40,322 nt of DNA from Mycobacterium sp. 1165178.9. Its GTDB lineage: Bacteria > Actinomycetota > Actinomycetes > Mycobacteriales > Mycobacteriaceae. Numbering within the stretch: position 1 is the first letter of the stretch; each line of letters opens with the position of its first letter. Of the stretch, positions 1 through 6,974 are shown in pieces. The notes under the pieces are model-generated. The model was not told the DNA's origin. It did no database searches and saw only the letters and a list, made by a program, of their open reading frames with translations. The DNA lies in the NCBI RefSeq assembly GCF_001673555.1, contig NZ_LZMB01000574.1, positions 1-40,322 of the forward strand, written 5' to 3'. A program made the translations under genes and the position numbers.

Positions 1-873
1 CAGCATCACCATGAATGAACCGAGAGCCGGCCGGCTGGGGAAGATGCGGGCGCGCTGGGCTAACTTCTCGGACACCGTGCGACCGGTGTCATCTCGGTAG
101 ACCAAGATCCCCGCGGGAATCATCACGAGAGTGACCAAAGAGGATTCCCATAGCAGCGGGAACTGATGCGGTGTGCCGACGAAGATCGAGCCGAACGGCA
201 TCAGCTGCGAGTAGCTGTACAGACCTGTGCGGATCGCTGCGACTTCGAGAAACATGTCGACGATGAACCCCACCACGAAGATCAAGAGGCCAAGACTGAT
301 CAGCGGATGGTGCCAGACGAATGAGTCAACCGGCCGTCGAGCCTGAATCTTGCGGAGAACCCAGGCCGCCGGGAAGTATGGGCCGAATTGAAACAGTACG
401 TAGCCGAAGACGATGAACGGCTCGACAGTGGGAGAGAGCGATACTAACGGCCACGACTCCGGCCAGTGCCACAGCCGCGGGTCGTAAACCGCGTACGGCG
501 CCCAGTTCATAATCGGGTCCTGCCAGACGATGAACGTGGTCACAATGGCCATGAGTATGTATGGGTGCGGGCCATAACGACGCCAACCCCATACGCAAAC
601 CGCGACGACGATGAGCATCACGATGAGGGTGCCAACCTGTTCAACGGCGAGCCAGTGGCGAAAGCCGAGCAGGGGCCTGACGGGACGTGGTACACCCGTC
701 ACTTCTGGATTCCCGACCCGCGCGTCGGGATAGTCGCGGGCATTCCATGCCACAGCCGCGATGGCGAGGACACCAAGAGGCCAGAAGACCCAGCGCCAAA
801 GGTTGCCTTTCCTAGAGCCTTCCGGAACTGTCGTCGGCCCCTTGGACGATGCGGTTGTCTGCTCGGCGGTCAC
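1..873 (-). CDS. AveC-like polytopic membrane protein (3' end outside window)
   Basis: An uninterrupted frame of 291 codons runs from a GTG at 873 to the left edge, so the C-terminus is missing. GAGGA lies about 8 nt upstream of the GTG. The translation has about six hydrophobic segments: around residues 26-45 after a basic and aromatic stretch, then a segment rich in Val/Ile ending WGW, a third containing IVWQDPIMNW, a fourth rich in Phe/Tyr/Pro, a fifth with LLIFVVGFIVDMF, and a sixth before a charged tail. This layout and the WQDP-x-x-NW signature recall the AveC-like (spirocyclase) family found in Streptomyces and widely in mycobacteria; that assignment is from memory of the family. AveC itself acts in avermectin spiroketal formation; the role here is unknown. 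It lies 125 nt downstream of the NorQ-type ATPase on the same strand, so it probably belongs to that operon. Confidence 0.6.
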   Translation of the reverse strand, partial: MTAEQTTASSKGPTTVPEGSRKGNLWRWVFWPLGVLAIAAVAWNARDYPDARVGNPEVTGVPRPVRPLLGFRHWLAVEQVGTLIVMLIVVAVCVWGWRRYGPHPYILMAIVTTFIVWQDPIMNWAPYAVYDPRLWHWPESWPLVSLSPTVEPFIVFGYVLFQFGPYFPAAWVLRKIQARRPVDSFVWHHPLISLGLLIFVVGFIVDMFLEVAAIRTGLYSYSQLMPFGSIFVGTPHQFPLLWESSLVTLVMIPAGILVYRDDTGRTVSEKLAQRARIFPSRPALGSFMVML

Positions 874-998
874 TATCGATCCTCACAATCTCTTGTTTCA
901 CTTGTATGTGTGTGATCACGCGTTGCCTGCTCTGGTCCTCACCGACCATTCCTCACAAGTATTTGTTCCGTGGAAAGATTGCAATTGCGTTGTGGTGT

Positions 999-1805
999 CT
1001 AGCCACTCAGATACAGGTCGATCATCTCCACCAAGCCGCTTGTGACCGTCGAGTCATCGCTGAGCGGGCCGGCGATGGCTGCACGCGCGGCGACGCGAGG
1101 CTCAAGGCCCTCGGCAATCAGCCGGCCGGCCGCGATGAGTACACGCGTCGACGCCACTTCGCGTAGTCCTGCCGTCTCCAGCCGACGAATAGCCTGTCCG
1201 AACCGGACCAGCTCAGCAGCCCGCTCCGGCCCGACGCCCGACTCGCACGCAACGATCTTCTCTTCGACATCAATTGGCGGAAAATCAAATTCGATTGAGA
1301 CCATCCGCTGGCGAGTTGAATCTTTGAGATCTTTCAGCACACTCTGGTAGCCGGGGTTATACGACACCACCAAGCAGAATTCAGGCCCTGCATCGAGCGT
1401 GACGCCAAGCCGCTCGATCGGCAACTGGCGCCGGTAATCCCCCAGCGGATGCAATACGACGGTGGTGTCCTGGCGTGCCTCGACGACCTCATCCAAGTAG
1501 CAGATCGCACCTTCACGCACCGCACGAGTGAGCGGCCCATCAACCCACTCAGTCTCGCCGCCTCGCAGCAGGAAGCGGCCCACAAGGTCCGCGGTAGTCA
1601 GATCGTCGTGGCACGCGACGGTGATCAGCGGTCGGTCGAGATCGTGGGCCATTGCCTCGACGAACCGGGTCTTGCCACACCCAGTCGGGCCCTTCAGAAG
1701 AATCGACAAACCTTGGCGATAAGCAGCTTTGAACACCCGTTCTTCGTCACTTACAGGGACGTAGTACGGACGGGTGTCGACTTTGACACCATCAGTCAGT
1801 GTCAT
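999..1805 (-). CDS. CbbQ/NirQ/NorQ-family AAA+ ATPase
   Basis: A 268-aa MoxR-type AAA+ protein. Walker A is GPTGCGKT at residues 39-46, Walker B is ICYLDE at about 101-106, followed by the family signature EARQDTT..LHPLGDYRR. A sensor-1-like SYNPGYQ and the STRQRMVSIEFDFP segment follow, with a CbbQ C-terminal helical domain. Relatives act as motors that insert or remodel metal cofactors and inhibitor-bound active sites (Rubisco activase CbbQ, nitric oxide reductase NorQ), normally with a VWA partner (CbbO/NorD). No such partner is visible here; one could lie off the left edge. The ATG follows the TAA of the MpaB-like gene directly (TAA-ATG, no gap), which implies translational coupling and suggests the oxygenase as client. 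Family assignment is firm; the client is inference. Confidence 0.88.
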   Translation of the reverse strand: MTLTDGVKVDTRPYYVPVSDEERVFKAAYRQGLSILLKGPTGCGKTRFVEAMAHDLDRPLITVACHDDLTTADLVGRFLLRGGETEWVDGPLTRAVREGAICYLDEVVEARQDTTVVLHPLGDYRRQLPIERLGVTLDAGPEFCLVVSYNPGYQSVLKDLKDSTRQRMVSIEFDFPPIDVEEKIVACESGVGPERAAELVRFGQAIRRLETAGLREVASTRVLIAAGRLIAEGLEPRVAARAAIAGPLSDDSTVTSGLVEMIDLYLSG

Positions 1806-2768
1806 TTACCCCGCCAACTGTCCGCATGTTTCGGTGGCGCCCGCCGCGAACGATGTCAGGCTGATTCCCTTGTAGTGATTGACAACTCGCGCGTAGGCGC
1901 ACTTGGGCCGCGCAAGCGGCGTGTCGGTAAGGCCACGGGGCAACCAGCGGTAGGCGATCTGCAGGAGTCTGGTCAGGACCGCGAATTCCAGCTCATGGCG
2001 GCGCGTCCACCGCATCGGAAGTATCGCCCGCACCAGGGGATGCACGATGCCGAACCCCAGGATTGCGGCAACATGACCTCCGAGTGGTCCTAGCAGTCTC
2101 CACAGCGGTTCGGTGAGAACAGACATTTGCTTGGGTCGCCGCGGGTGCCGCAGGGCATTCACGACGATGTCGAGAGCCTGTGTGCGCTTGAGCTTCTCGG
2201 TCGCCATCTCTTCGTAATACGCGGATAGCTCGTCATAGCGATCTGCCAGTTGTCGTGCACGACCTGGCATCTGTAGATCTTCGGTTAGCGCCCGGTAGCG
2301 GTCCCAGATCGCCTGGTTGTCAGCGGCGCTGAGCTTTTCGCCGGTCATTGCCATGAAGGCCCCGCGGTACATAAAGAAGATGCTGATGAGGTTCCAATTC
2401 CACGGCTCGGGACTCATCGCGCTGTAGCGAACTCCGTCGGGCCCGACGCCCTTGATGTCGCGGTGCAGGCGCACGAGACGTTGCATCTCTTCACGACGAT
2501 CGACATCGTTGGCGACGAACGTGAGTTGAAAGGATGCGGCCGTGCGACGCCCGCGCGCAAACGGGTCTTCTCGAATCCGCGCTGTATCTACTAGGGAAGC
2601 CGACACGGCCGGCAGCATCATTTCGTCGAAGAGTGCTGGGGCGAACAGCACAAGGAAGCGCGAACCCATCGCGCGCTCGAACCGATCAGCCACCGAGCCG
2701 ACGCATCGGTCACCGGAGTCGCCGACGAGGACGGGCTTGACCTCATTGCCGATCGAACCGACCGACAT
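1806..2768 (-). CDS. MpaB-type oxygenase (DUF2236 family)
   Basis: A 320-aa protein with the features of the DUF2236/MpaB/rubber-oxygenase catalytic domain: an N-terminal region with a conserved RRT (about residues 74-76), then FVANDVDRREEMQRLVRLH with His102 as candidate haem ligand, then a helical core. Known members (fungal MpaB, bacterial latex-clearing protein Lcp) cleave isoprenoid double bonds oxidatively; most bacterial members are uncharacterised. The ATG at 2768 is preferred because AGGAGG ends 5 nt before it; the upstream GTG at 2774 overlaps that ribosome binding site. First gene of an operon with the NorQ-type ATPase and the AveC-like protein, divergent from a TetR gene, with an operator-like repeat over its putative promoter. 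Confidence 0.8.
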   Translation of the reverse strand: MSVGSIGNEVKPVLVGDSGDRCVGSVADRFERAMGSRFLVLFAPALFDEMMLPAVSASLVDTARIREDPFARGRRTAASFQLTFVANDVDRREEMQRLVRLHRDIKGVGPDGVRYSAMSPEPWNWNLISIFFMYRGAFMAMTGEKLSAADNQAIWDRYRALTEDLQMPGRARQLADRYDELSAYYEEMATEKLKRTQALDIVVNALRHPRRPKQMSVLTEPLWRLLGPLGGHVAAILGFGIVHPLVRAILPMRWTRRHELEFAVLTRLLQIAYRWLPRGLTDTPLARPKCAYARVVNHYKGISLTSFAAGATETCGQLAG

Positions 2769-2810
2769 CAGCACCTCCTACGCCCTAGTTCTGGTGCAGG
2801 TCGGCCCCAG

Positions 2811-2840
2811 AAGTTATTGTGGTGCCAGACTGCACCACAA
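2811..2840 (-). promoter_or_regulatory. Putative promoter with overlapping TetR operator
   Basis: On the minus strand TTGTGG (2840-2835) and TAACTT (2816-2811) are 18 nt apart and could serve as -35 and -10 for the MpaB-NorQ-AveC operon. A perfect 9-bp inverted repeat with a 6-nt spacer, TTGTGGTGC (2817-2825) and GCACCACAA (2832-2840), covers the -35 box and spacer. This is where a TetR repressor would be expected to block transcription, and the divergent TetR gene starts 32 bp away. The repeat is seen directly; promoter and operator roles are inferred. Confidence 0.65.
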
Positions 2841-2847
2841 ATGTGGT
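2834..2847. promoter_or_regulatory. Second, overlapping inverted repeat
   Basis: ACCAC (2834-2838) and GTGGT (2843-2847) flank AAAT. The left half is shared with the right half of the larger repeat at 2817-2840, so the same CCAC/GTGG core is present three times. It lies immediately upstream of the TetR start and could allow autoregulation. Short, therefore less certain than the main repeat. Confidence 0.35.
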
Positions 2848-2871
2848 TAGGTCAAGGGAAGATGAGGCACA

Positions 2872-3531
2872 ATGCGGTTGATGGCTAGTGCGACGCGCGG
2901 CTACGGCGGCATCACGGCCGAGGAGCGCCGCGCTAGTCGGCGCGGCGCACTGATCGAGGCTGCGCTCGATCTGTTTGCCGAAGGTGGCGTCCGAGCAGTC
3001 TCGAAACGTGCGGTGTGTGCACGCGCGCGCCTCAATGATCGCTATTTCTACGAGCATTTCACGGACTCAGATGCGTTGTTAGAAACTATCGTGCGGGATC
3101 TCACCGCGTTGGGATTGGAGGCCGTGGGGGCCGCTACACGTGAGACCCCGACTGACATTCGGGGGCAAATTCGGGTCACTGCGGACGCGGCTCTCGAATT
3201 TCTGACGGCTGACCCCCGGCTCGCAAAATTGCTGATCGGGTCCAACACCTCCGACGCCCTACAGCGCGCCCGCTTAGAAAGCACCCGCGCGATCGCCGCC
3301 GCGATGTCCGCAGGCACCAGGGAACTTCTCGGCCACAACGCCGCCAGCCAACTCAACACCGATCTTGCTGCTTTTGCAGTCGTGAGCGGTGCAATTGAGG
3401 TGACCACTGCGTGGCTACGCGGTGAGTTCGACACAAGCCGCGAACACGTCGCTGACCTCGTCGCCGGCTTGCTGCTGGCCACGGCCGACATCTCCACAGG
3501 ACTCCCCGAATCCGTCAGCCAGCCCAGATAG
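2872..3531 (+). CDS. TetR-family transcriptional regulator
   Basis: A 219-aa protein with an N-terminal helix-turn-helix at about residues 20-65, including ALIEAALDLFAEGGVRAVS and the recognition-helix region ending RYFYEHFTDSDALL, typical of TetR (usually YYHF..KE.L). The C-terminal ligand-binding half is helical and not assignable. GAGG is 4 nt before the ATG; a second in-frame ATG at 2881 is an alternative start. Divergent from the MpaB operon, with the inverted repeat 2817-2840 between them, so it probably represses that operon and perhaps itself. The epoxide-hydrolase-like gene lies 61 nt downstream on the same strand and may be co-transcribed. Confidence 0.9.
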   Translation: MRLMASATRGYGGITAEERRASRRGALIEAALDLFAEGGVRAVSKRAVCARARLNDRYFYEHFTDSDALLETIVRDLTALGLEAVGAATRETPTDIRGQIRVTADAALEFLTADPRLAKLLIGSNTSDALQRARLESTRAIAAAMSAGTRELLGHNAASQLNTDLAAFAVVSGAIEVTTAWLRGEFDTSREHVADLVAGLLLATADISTGLPESVSQPR

Positions 3532-3592
3532 CCGCGTGAGGTAAAGAAAAAAATCGTGTTGGTGTGTGGTCCGTTCGAGTTGGAGGTTCCCC

Positions 3593-4012
3593 GTGTCTAA
3601 TCCCGTTGATGTGGTCCGCGAGTTCTGCGCCCTGATGGAACGTCGCGATCCCGACGCTCTGCGCCCTCTGCTGGCTGACAACGCCATTTATCAAAATGTT
3701 GGTTTGCCGGCCTTCAGCGGAGTCGATGCCATCGTGGAGAATTTGGGTGCTCAGTTCTCTATGTTCCCCGACGCTTATGCATTCGAAATCGTCAATATCG
3801 CCAATAACGGTTCAGTCGTTCTGACCGAACGCCTCGACTACATCCAGACCCCCGATGGAGCCAAGCCAGCCATTCCGGTGATGGGAACTTTCGTGGTCGG
3901 AGATGACGGCAAGATCACCAGGTGGACCGACTACTTCGATCTCAACCTCACAATCAAACTCCTTCAGGGCGAAGACATCAGCGCGCTGGTTCCATCCGCG
4001 TCTGCGACATGA
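3593..4012 (+). CDS. Limonene-1,2-epoxide hydrolase-like protein
   Basis: A 139-aa cystatin-like (NTF2/SnoaL superfamily) protein. The GTG at 3593 has GGAGG six nt upstream and is preferred over a GTG at 3566. The full active-site set of Rhodococcus limonene-epoxide hydrolase can be placed: Tyr33-x-Asn35, Arg80-x-Asp82 and Asp113, with spacings (2, 45, 2, 31) nearly the same as Tyr53/Asn55/Arg99/Asp101/Asp132 of the reference enzyme. This argues for true epoxide hydrolysis without a covalent intermediate rather than a catalytically dead NTF2 protein. Other members of the fold (ketosteroid isomerase, SnoaL cyclases) lack this Arg-x-Asp pattern. Downstream of the TetR gene; the substrate is unknown, but an epoxide of an alkene or terpenoid fits the neighbourhood. 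Confidence 0.82.
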   Translation: MSNPVDVVREFCALMERRDPDALRPLLADNAIYQNVGLPAFSGVDAIVENLGAQFSMFPDAYAFEIVNIANNGSVVLTERLDYIQTPDGAKPAIPVMGTFVVGDDGKITRWTDYFDLNLTIKLLQGEDISALVPSASAT

Positions 4013-4121
4013 CCGATGAGCGACCGCGTTTCGCAAAGCTGGAATGTACCAACAAATCACGGAGCAACCGTACTCACTGTTGCTGCCCAGCGGGCCGCTG
4101 AGACTGCACAACACAGTCCGT

Positions 4122-4508
4122 TCAGTCGGTTTTCGTCAACACCAATGCTGCTTCGTTGTAGGGAAACAGACGATAGAACAGTCTGGGTGCCGGCGTGACA
4201 AGGGGCGCGGCCTCAGCCTTACTGACGATGCGCGGGCTGCCCAACGCGAGGGCGTTGCCCCGCTTGTGCAGTACGGTCGGCCCGCCGGCCAATACGTTTT
4301 TGAGCCAGTCCGTTTCGGGCCCGTAGCCGATGAGAATGACGAAACCGTCCCGGGTCTTGAATACCAAGAGGGGCGTTCGATAATGCCTGCCTGACTTGCG
4401 TCCGGTGTGCTCGAGCGTCCCCAGGCATGGAAGCCACGGTGTGAGCGAGCGAGCCACAGGATTAGTGACACGGCGATTGAACAGTGCGACAGCACGGGGC
4501 ACTCGCAT
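4122..4508 (-). CDS. Deazaflavin-dependent nitroreductase-family protein
   Basis: A 128-aa protein of the Ddn/F420H2-dependent quinone reductase family: a short N-terminal helix, then the conserved GTLEHTGRKSGR..RTPLLVF core, then FVILIGYGPETDWLKNVLAGG, the cofactor-binding segment. Relatives in mycobacteria use F420H2 to reduce quinones or enones, and some activate nitroimidazole drugs. The ATG at 4508 is chosen because GAAGGG precedes it and family members start near MxxPRAxxxFNRRVTNP; an in-frame ATG at 4529 is possible. It follows the epimerase gene by 66 nt on the same strand and may be the last gene of that operon. Confidence 0.85.
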   Translation of the reverse strand: MRVPRAVALFNRRVTNPVARSLTPWLPCLGTLEHTGRKSGRHYRTPLLVFKTRDGFVILIGYGPETDWLKNVLAGGPTVLHKRGNALALGSPRIVSKAEAAPLVTPAPRLFYRLFPYNEAALVLTKTD

Positions 4509-4574
4509 GAAAATCCCTTCTCGCCACATGCAGTTCTGGTCCGCCCGGGTGACTGCGGTGGGCTCGGCGCAAAC

Positions 4575-5669
4575 CTACGTCGTCGGAACCTCTTTGGGCC
4601 GATCCCATAACGGCTCGCCCAATTTGGCACGTATTTTCCCCCACGGGTCGGCGTACTGACCGGGTGCGTTCCGATACGGCGACCTGCGCGCCATGACCAG
4701 TCGCACAAGCGGGGCGATGAGTGGGCCCGGGTAGCGCAACAATCCGTACTTCTTCGACAATTCGGCCCGCAGTTCGGGCCACGAGTGGTTCTGGAACTGT
4801 AACGCCTCTTGAGCGCGGGTGGTGTCCATCCAGTCGGTGACGAACCAATCGTCGTCGCTGTTCGGATCCCCGGGGCGGCCCGGTGGCATGGCGCCTGGTA
4901 GACCCAAAGCCGCGACGAGGTCTGAGGTGACCTCGGCGTAGGTCAATCGGTGGGAATCGTCTCCGCCGACCAGCAGGATCTCGCGAGTGACGTCGGCGGT
5001 GGTCGCCGCGGCGAACGCCCAGGCGACGTCGCGAACATCGACTGTCTGCACCCGACCGTCGCTGGGCACTACGGATTGCAGGTACGCCATGTCGGCGCTG
5101 ACAGGCAGTGCCCTGAGATCCGGGCCGACCACGGCCCCCAAACGCAGGACCACCCATTCCAGCGTCGATCCCCGCACAATCTCCTCGCCCTCGGACTTCT
5201 GTCCGCTGTAGACGTCGTAGGGCCGCATCGGGTCCTCCGCCTTCAGGGGAGGGGTCGTGCGGTACGGGTTCCGGGGACCCATCACGGTGATGCTCGACGC
5301 GTGGACGAATCGCGGTGGCTTGCTTTGCCCTTCGGCAACGCGAACCAGGTTTGCAGTGGCGTCCACATTCACCCGTCGCGCGACTTTGGGTATCGGGTAG
5401 ATCGCCGGCGCGATGACCGCCGCTAGATGGATGATCGCGTCCGGGGCGACGTCGGATACGAGACGCTGCACCTGCTCGGGATCAGTGAGGTTGGCCCACC
5501 GGGACTCGACTCCGCCCGGTAGCTTCTGAGCCGCCTTCCGGTTGGCAGGTGTATCGAGGTCCGTCGCCACCACCCGGCGGCCGAGTTCGGCCAGTCTCCG
5601 GACGGTTGCCGAGCCGACCAGGCCGAAGGCGCCGGTGACGAGGACACTTCCATTCGGCTCAGTGCTCAT
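4575..5669 (-). CDS. NAD-dependent epimerase/dehydratase (extended SDR)
   Basis: A 364-aa extended short-chain dehydrogenase. The Rossmann motif TGAFGLVG is at residues 12-19, the catalytic Tyr154-x-x-x-Lys158 is in YSGQK, and the Ser of the triad is at 125 in ASSITVMG. The C-terminal part holds the substrate domain. Such enzymes oxidise or reduce sugar, sterol or other secondary alcohols with NAD(P); the substrate cannot be read from sequence. The ATG overlaps the alcohol dehydrogenase gene by 11 nt, with AGGAG inside the upstream gene, so the two are translationally coupled. Confidence 0.88.
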   Translation of the reverse strand: MSTEPNGSVLVTGAFGLVGSATVRRLAELGRRVVATDLDTPANRKAAQKLPGGVESRWANLTDPEQVQRLVSDVAPDAIIHLAAVIAPAIYPIPKVARRVNVDATANLVRVAEGQSKPPRFVHASSITVMGPRNPYRTTPPLKAEDPMRPYDVYSGQKSEGEEIVRGSTLEWVVLRLGAVVGPDLRALPVSADMAYLQSVVPSDGRVQTVDVRDVAWAFAAATTADVTREILLVGGDDSHRLTYAEVTSDLVAALGLPGAMPPGRPGDPNSDDDWFVTDWMDTTRAQEALQFQNHSWPELRAELSKKYGLLRYPGPLIAPLVRLVMARRSPYRNAPGQYADPWGKIRAKLGEPLWDRPKEVPTT

Positions 5670-6774
5670 GGATGATTACTCCTCGAATATTGCGGCCGGC
5701 GAGCATGTCGTCGTAGGCCTCATTGATGTCGTTGAGCTTGTACTCGGCGGTGACGGTTTCGTCGAGCAACAGCTTGCCGCTTCGGTAGAGGCTGATGAGT
5801 CGAGGGATGTCGGCGCGCGGGTTGGCTTCGCCGTAAAGGCTTCCCAGGAGGCGCTTTTGGAACAGCGTGAACAACGTCAGCGGCAGCGTCGGCGTCACGT
5901 CGGACATCGATGCCAGGGCGGTGACCACCACGGCACCGCCTTTCCGCACCGCATTGAGCGCGTCATTGATCATCGCGCCTTCGAGCACGCCTGGGGTGAG
6001 GATGGCCGAGTCGGCCATGACTCCACGGGTAATCTCGCCAACTAACTGGATGGCTTCCTCCATCGAGGTGGCAAAGTGAGTGGCTCCGAACTGGAATGCT
6101 TTGTCGCGCTTGCTCGGCTCAATATCGACCACGACGATGTGCTCCGCGCCCGCCAGCCGCGCGCCCTGAATGGCACCGCTGCCGATGCCCCCGCAGCCCA
6201 TCACGAGCACCACATCGCCGGGAACAACATTCGCGGTGTTGACGGCCGAACCCCAGCCGGTGGTGACGCCGCAGCCGAGAAGGCACGCGCGCGACAGCGA
6301 CACATCGTTGTCGATCTTGACTACTGAGGCTTCCGACAACACACCCCATTGCGCGAAACTGCCGACGCCGGAGAGCGCTCCGATGCCCCGTCCCCTGGCT
6401 CGGCGCCGGAAGGTGCCGTCGGCCTGAACTCCCGCGAGGATGGTCGCCCCGAAATCACACAGGTTCTGACGACCCGTGGCGCACCAACGGCAGCGACCAC
6501 ACGCCGGCAGGAAGGACGTGACCACGTGGTCTCCCACAGCTACATCGCGCACTCCCGGGCCAACCTCTTGGACGATTCCCGCCCCTTCGTGTCCACCTAT
6601 CAAGGGAAAACTCACCCCGAACATGTCGCCGGTGCGGATATGGTGGTCGGAATGGCATAGACCGGTGGCTTCGAACTCGACGAGTAGCTCCCCCTCCCGC
6701 GGCGGATCGAGTTCGATCTCTTCCACCGACCACTTTTCGTTCAGCCCCCACAGAACTGCTCCATTGGTCTTCAT
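5659..6774 (-). CDS. Zn-dependent alcohol dehydrogenase, NDMA-dependent type
   Basis: A 371-aa medium-chain dehydrogenase. Catalytic zinc ligands are Cys40 (GLCHSD), His62 (GGHEG) and Cys168 (LGCGVTTGWG); structural zinc cysteines are 92, 95, 98 and 106. The NAD-binding motif GCGGIGSG is at 193-200. The pattern matches the mycobacterial/actinobacterial class III-like alcohol dehydrogenases often annotated as NDMA-dependent, in which NAD(H) stays bound and an electron carrier re-oxidises it. Its start overlaps the ferredoxin stop as ATGA, so the ferredoxin may serve this enzyme, the P450, or both. Likely oxidises the alcohol produced by the P450 to an aldehyde or ketone. Confidence 0.9.
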   Translation of the reverse strand: MKTNGAVLWGLNEKWSVEEIELDPPREGELLVEFEATGLCHSDHHIRTGDMFGVSFPLIGGHEGAGIVQEVGPGVRDVAVGDHVVTSFLPACGRCRWCATGRQNLCDFGATILAGVQADGTFRRRARGRGIGALSGVGSFAQWGVLSEASVVKIDNDVSLSRACLLGCGVTTGWGSAVNTANVVPGDVVLVMGCGGIGSGAIQGARLAGAEHIVVVDIEPSKRDKAFQFGATHFATSMEEAIQLVGEITRGVMADSAILTPGVLEGAMINDALNAVRKGGAVVVTALASMSDVTPTLPLTLFTLFQKRLLGSLYGEANPRADIPRLISLYRSGKLLLDETVTAEYKLNDINEAYDDMLAGRNIRGVIIHEH

Positions 6775-6971
6775 GGCGACTCCTTGACGATATGTATGGC
6801 ACGCTCGGGGCAGTTCGCGATCGCGTTGTGTGCGCGGTCTTCCCATCCGGGAGGAACATTTTCCACGGTGACGACGGCGGTCCCTTCGTCGTCGATGTCG
6901 AACAGTTCGGGATACGCTGCGTAACAACGGCTATGGCCTTGGCACATTTCTGAGTCGACACGAAGTTTCAC
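6771..6971 (-). CDS. 3Fe-4S ferredoxin
   Basis: A 66-aa single-cluster ferredoxin of the type that partners actinobacterial P450s. The cluster motif is C-Q-G-H-S-R-C near residues 9-15 and a distal CPERAI near residue 53. The position that is the fourth cysteine in 4Fe-4S ferredoxins is His, as in several mycobacterial CYP-associated ferredoxins, which points to a 3Fe-4S cluster. GTG start at 6971, three nt after the stop of the CoA-transferase gene; its TGA overlaps the next ATG. It probably delivers electrons to the P450 at 10548-11768; no ferredoxin reductase is encoded in the window. Confidence 0.92.
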   Translation of the reverse strand: MKLRVDSEMCQGHSRCYAAYPELFDIDDEGTAVVTVENVPPGWEDRAHNAIANCPERAIHIVKESP

Positions 6972-6974
6972 CGC

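Noticed and set aside
4088-4100. CAGCGG-G-CCGCTG inverted repeat between convergent genes as terminator
   Set aside because: The loop is too small for the full stem and there is no T tract; too weak to call.
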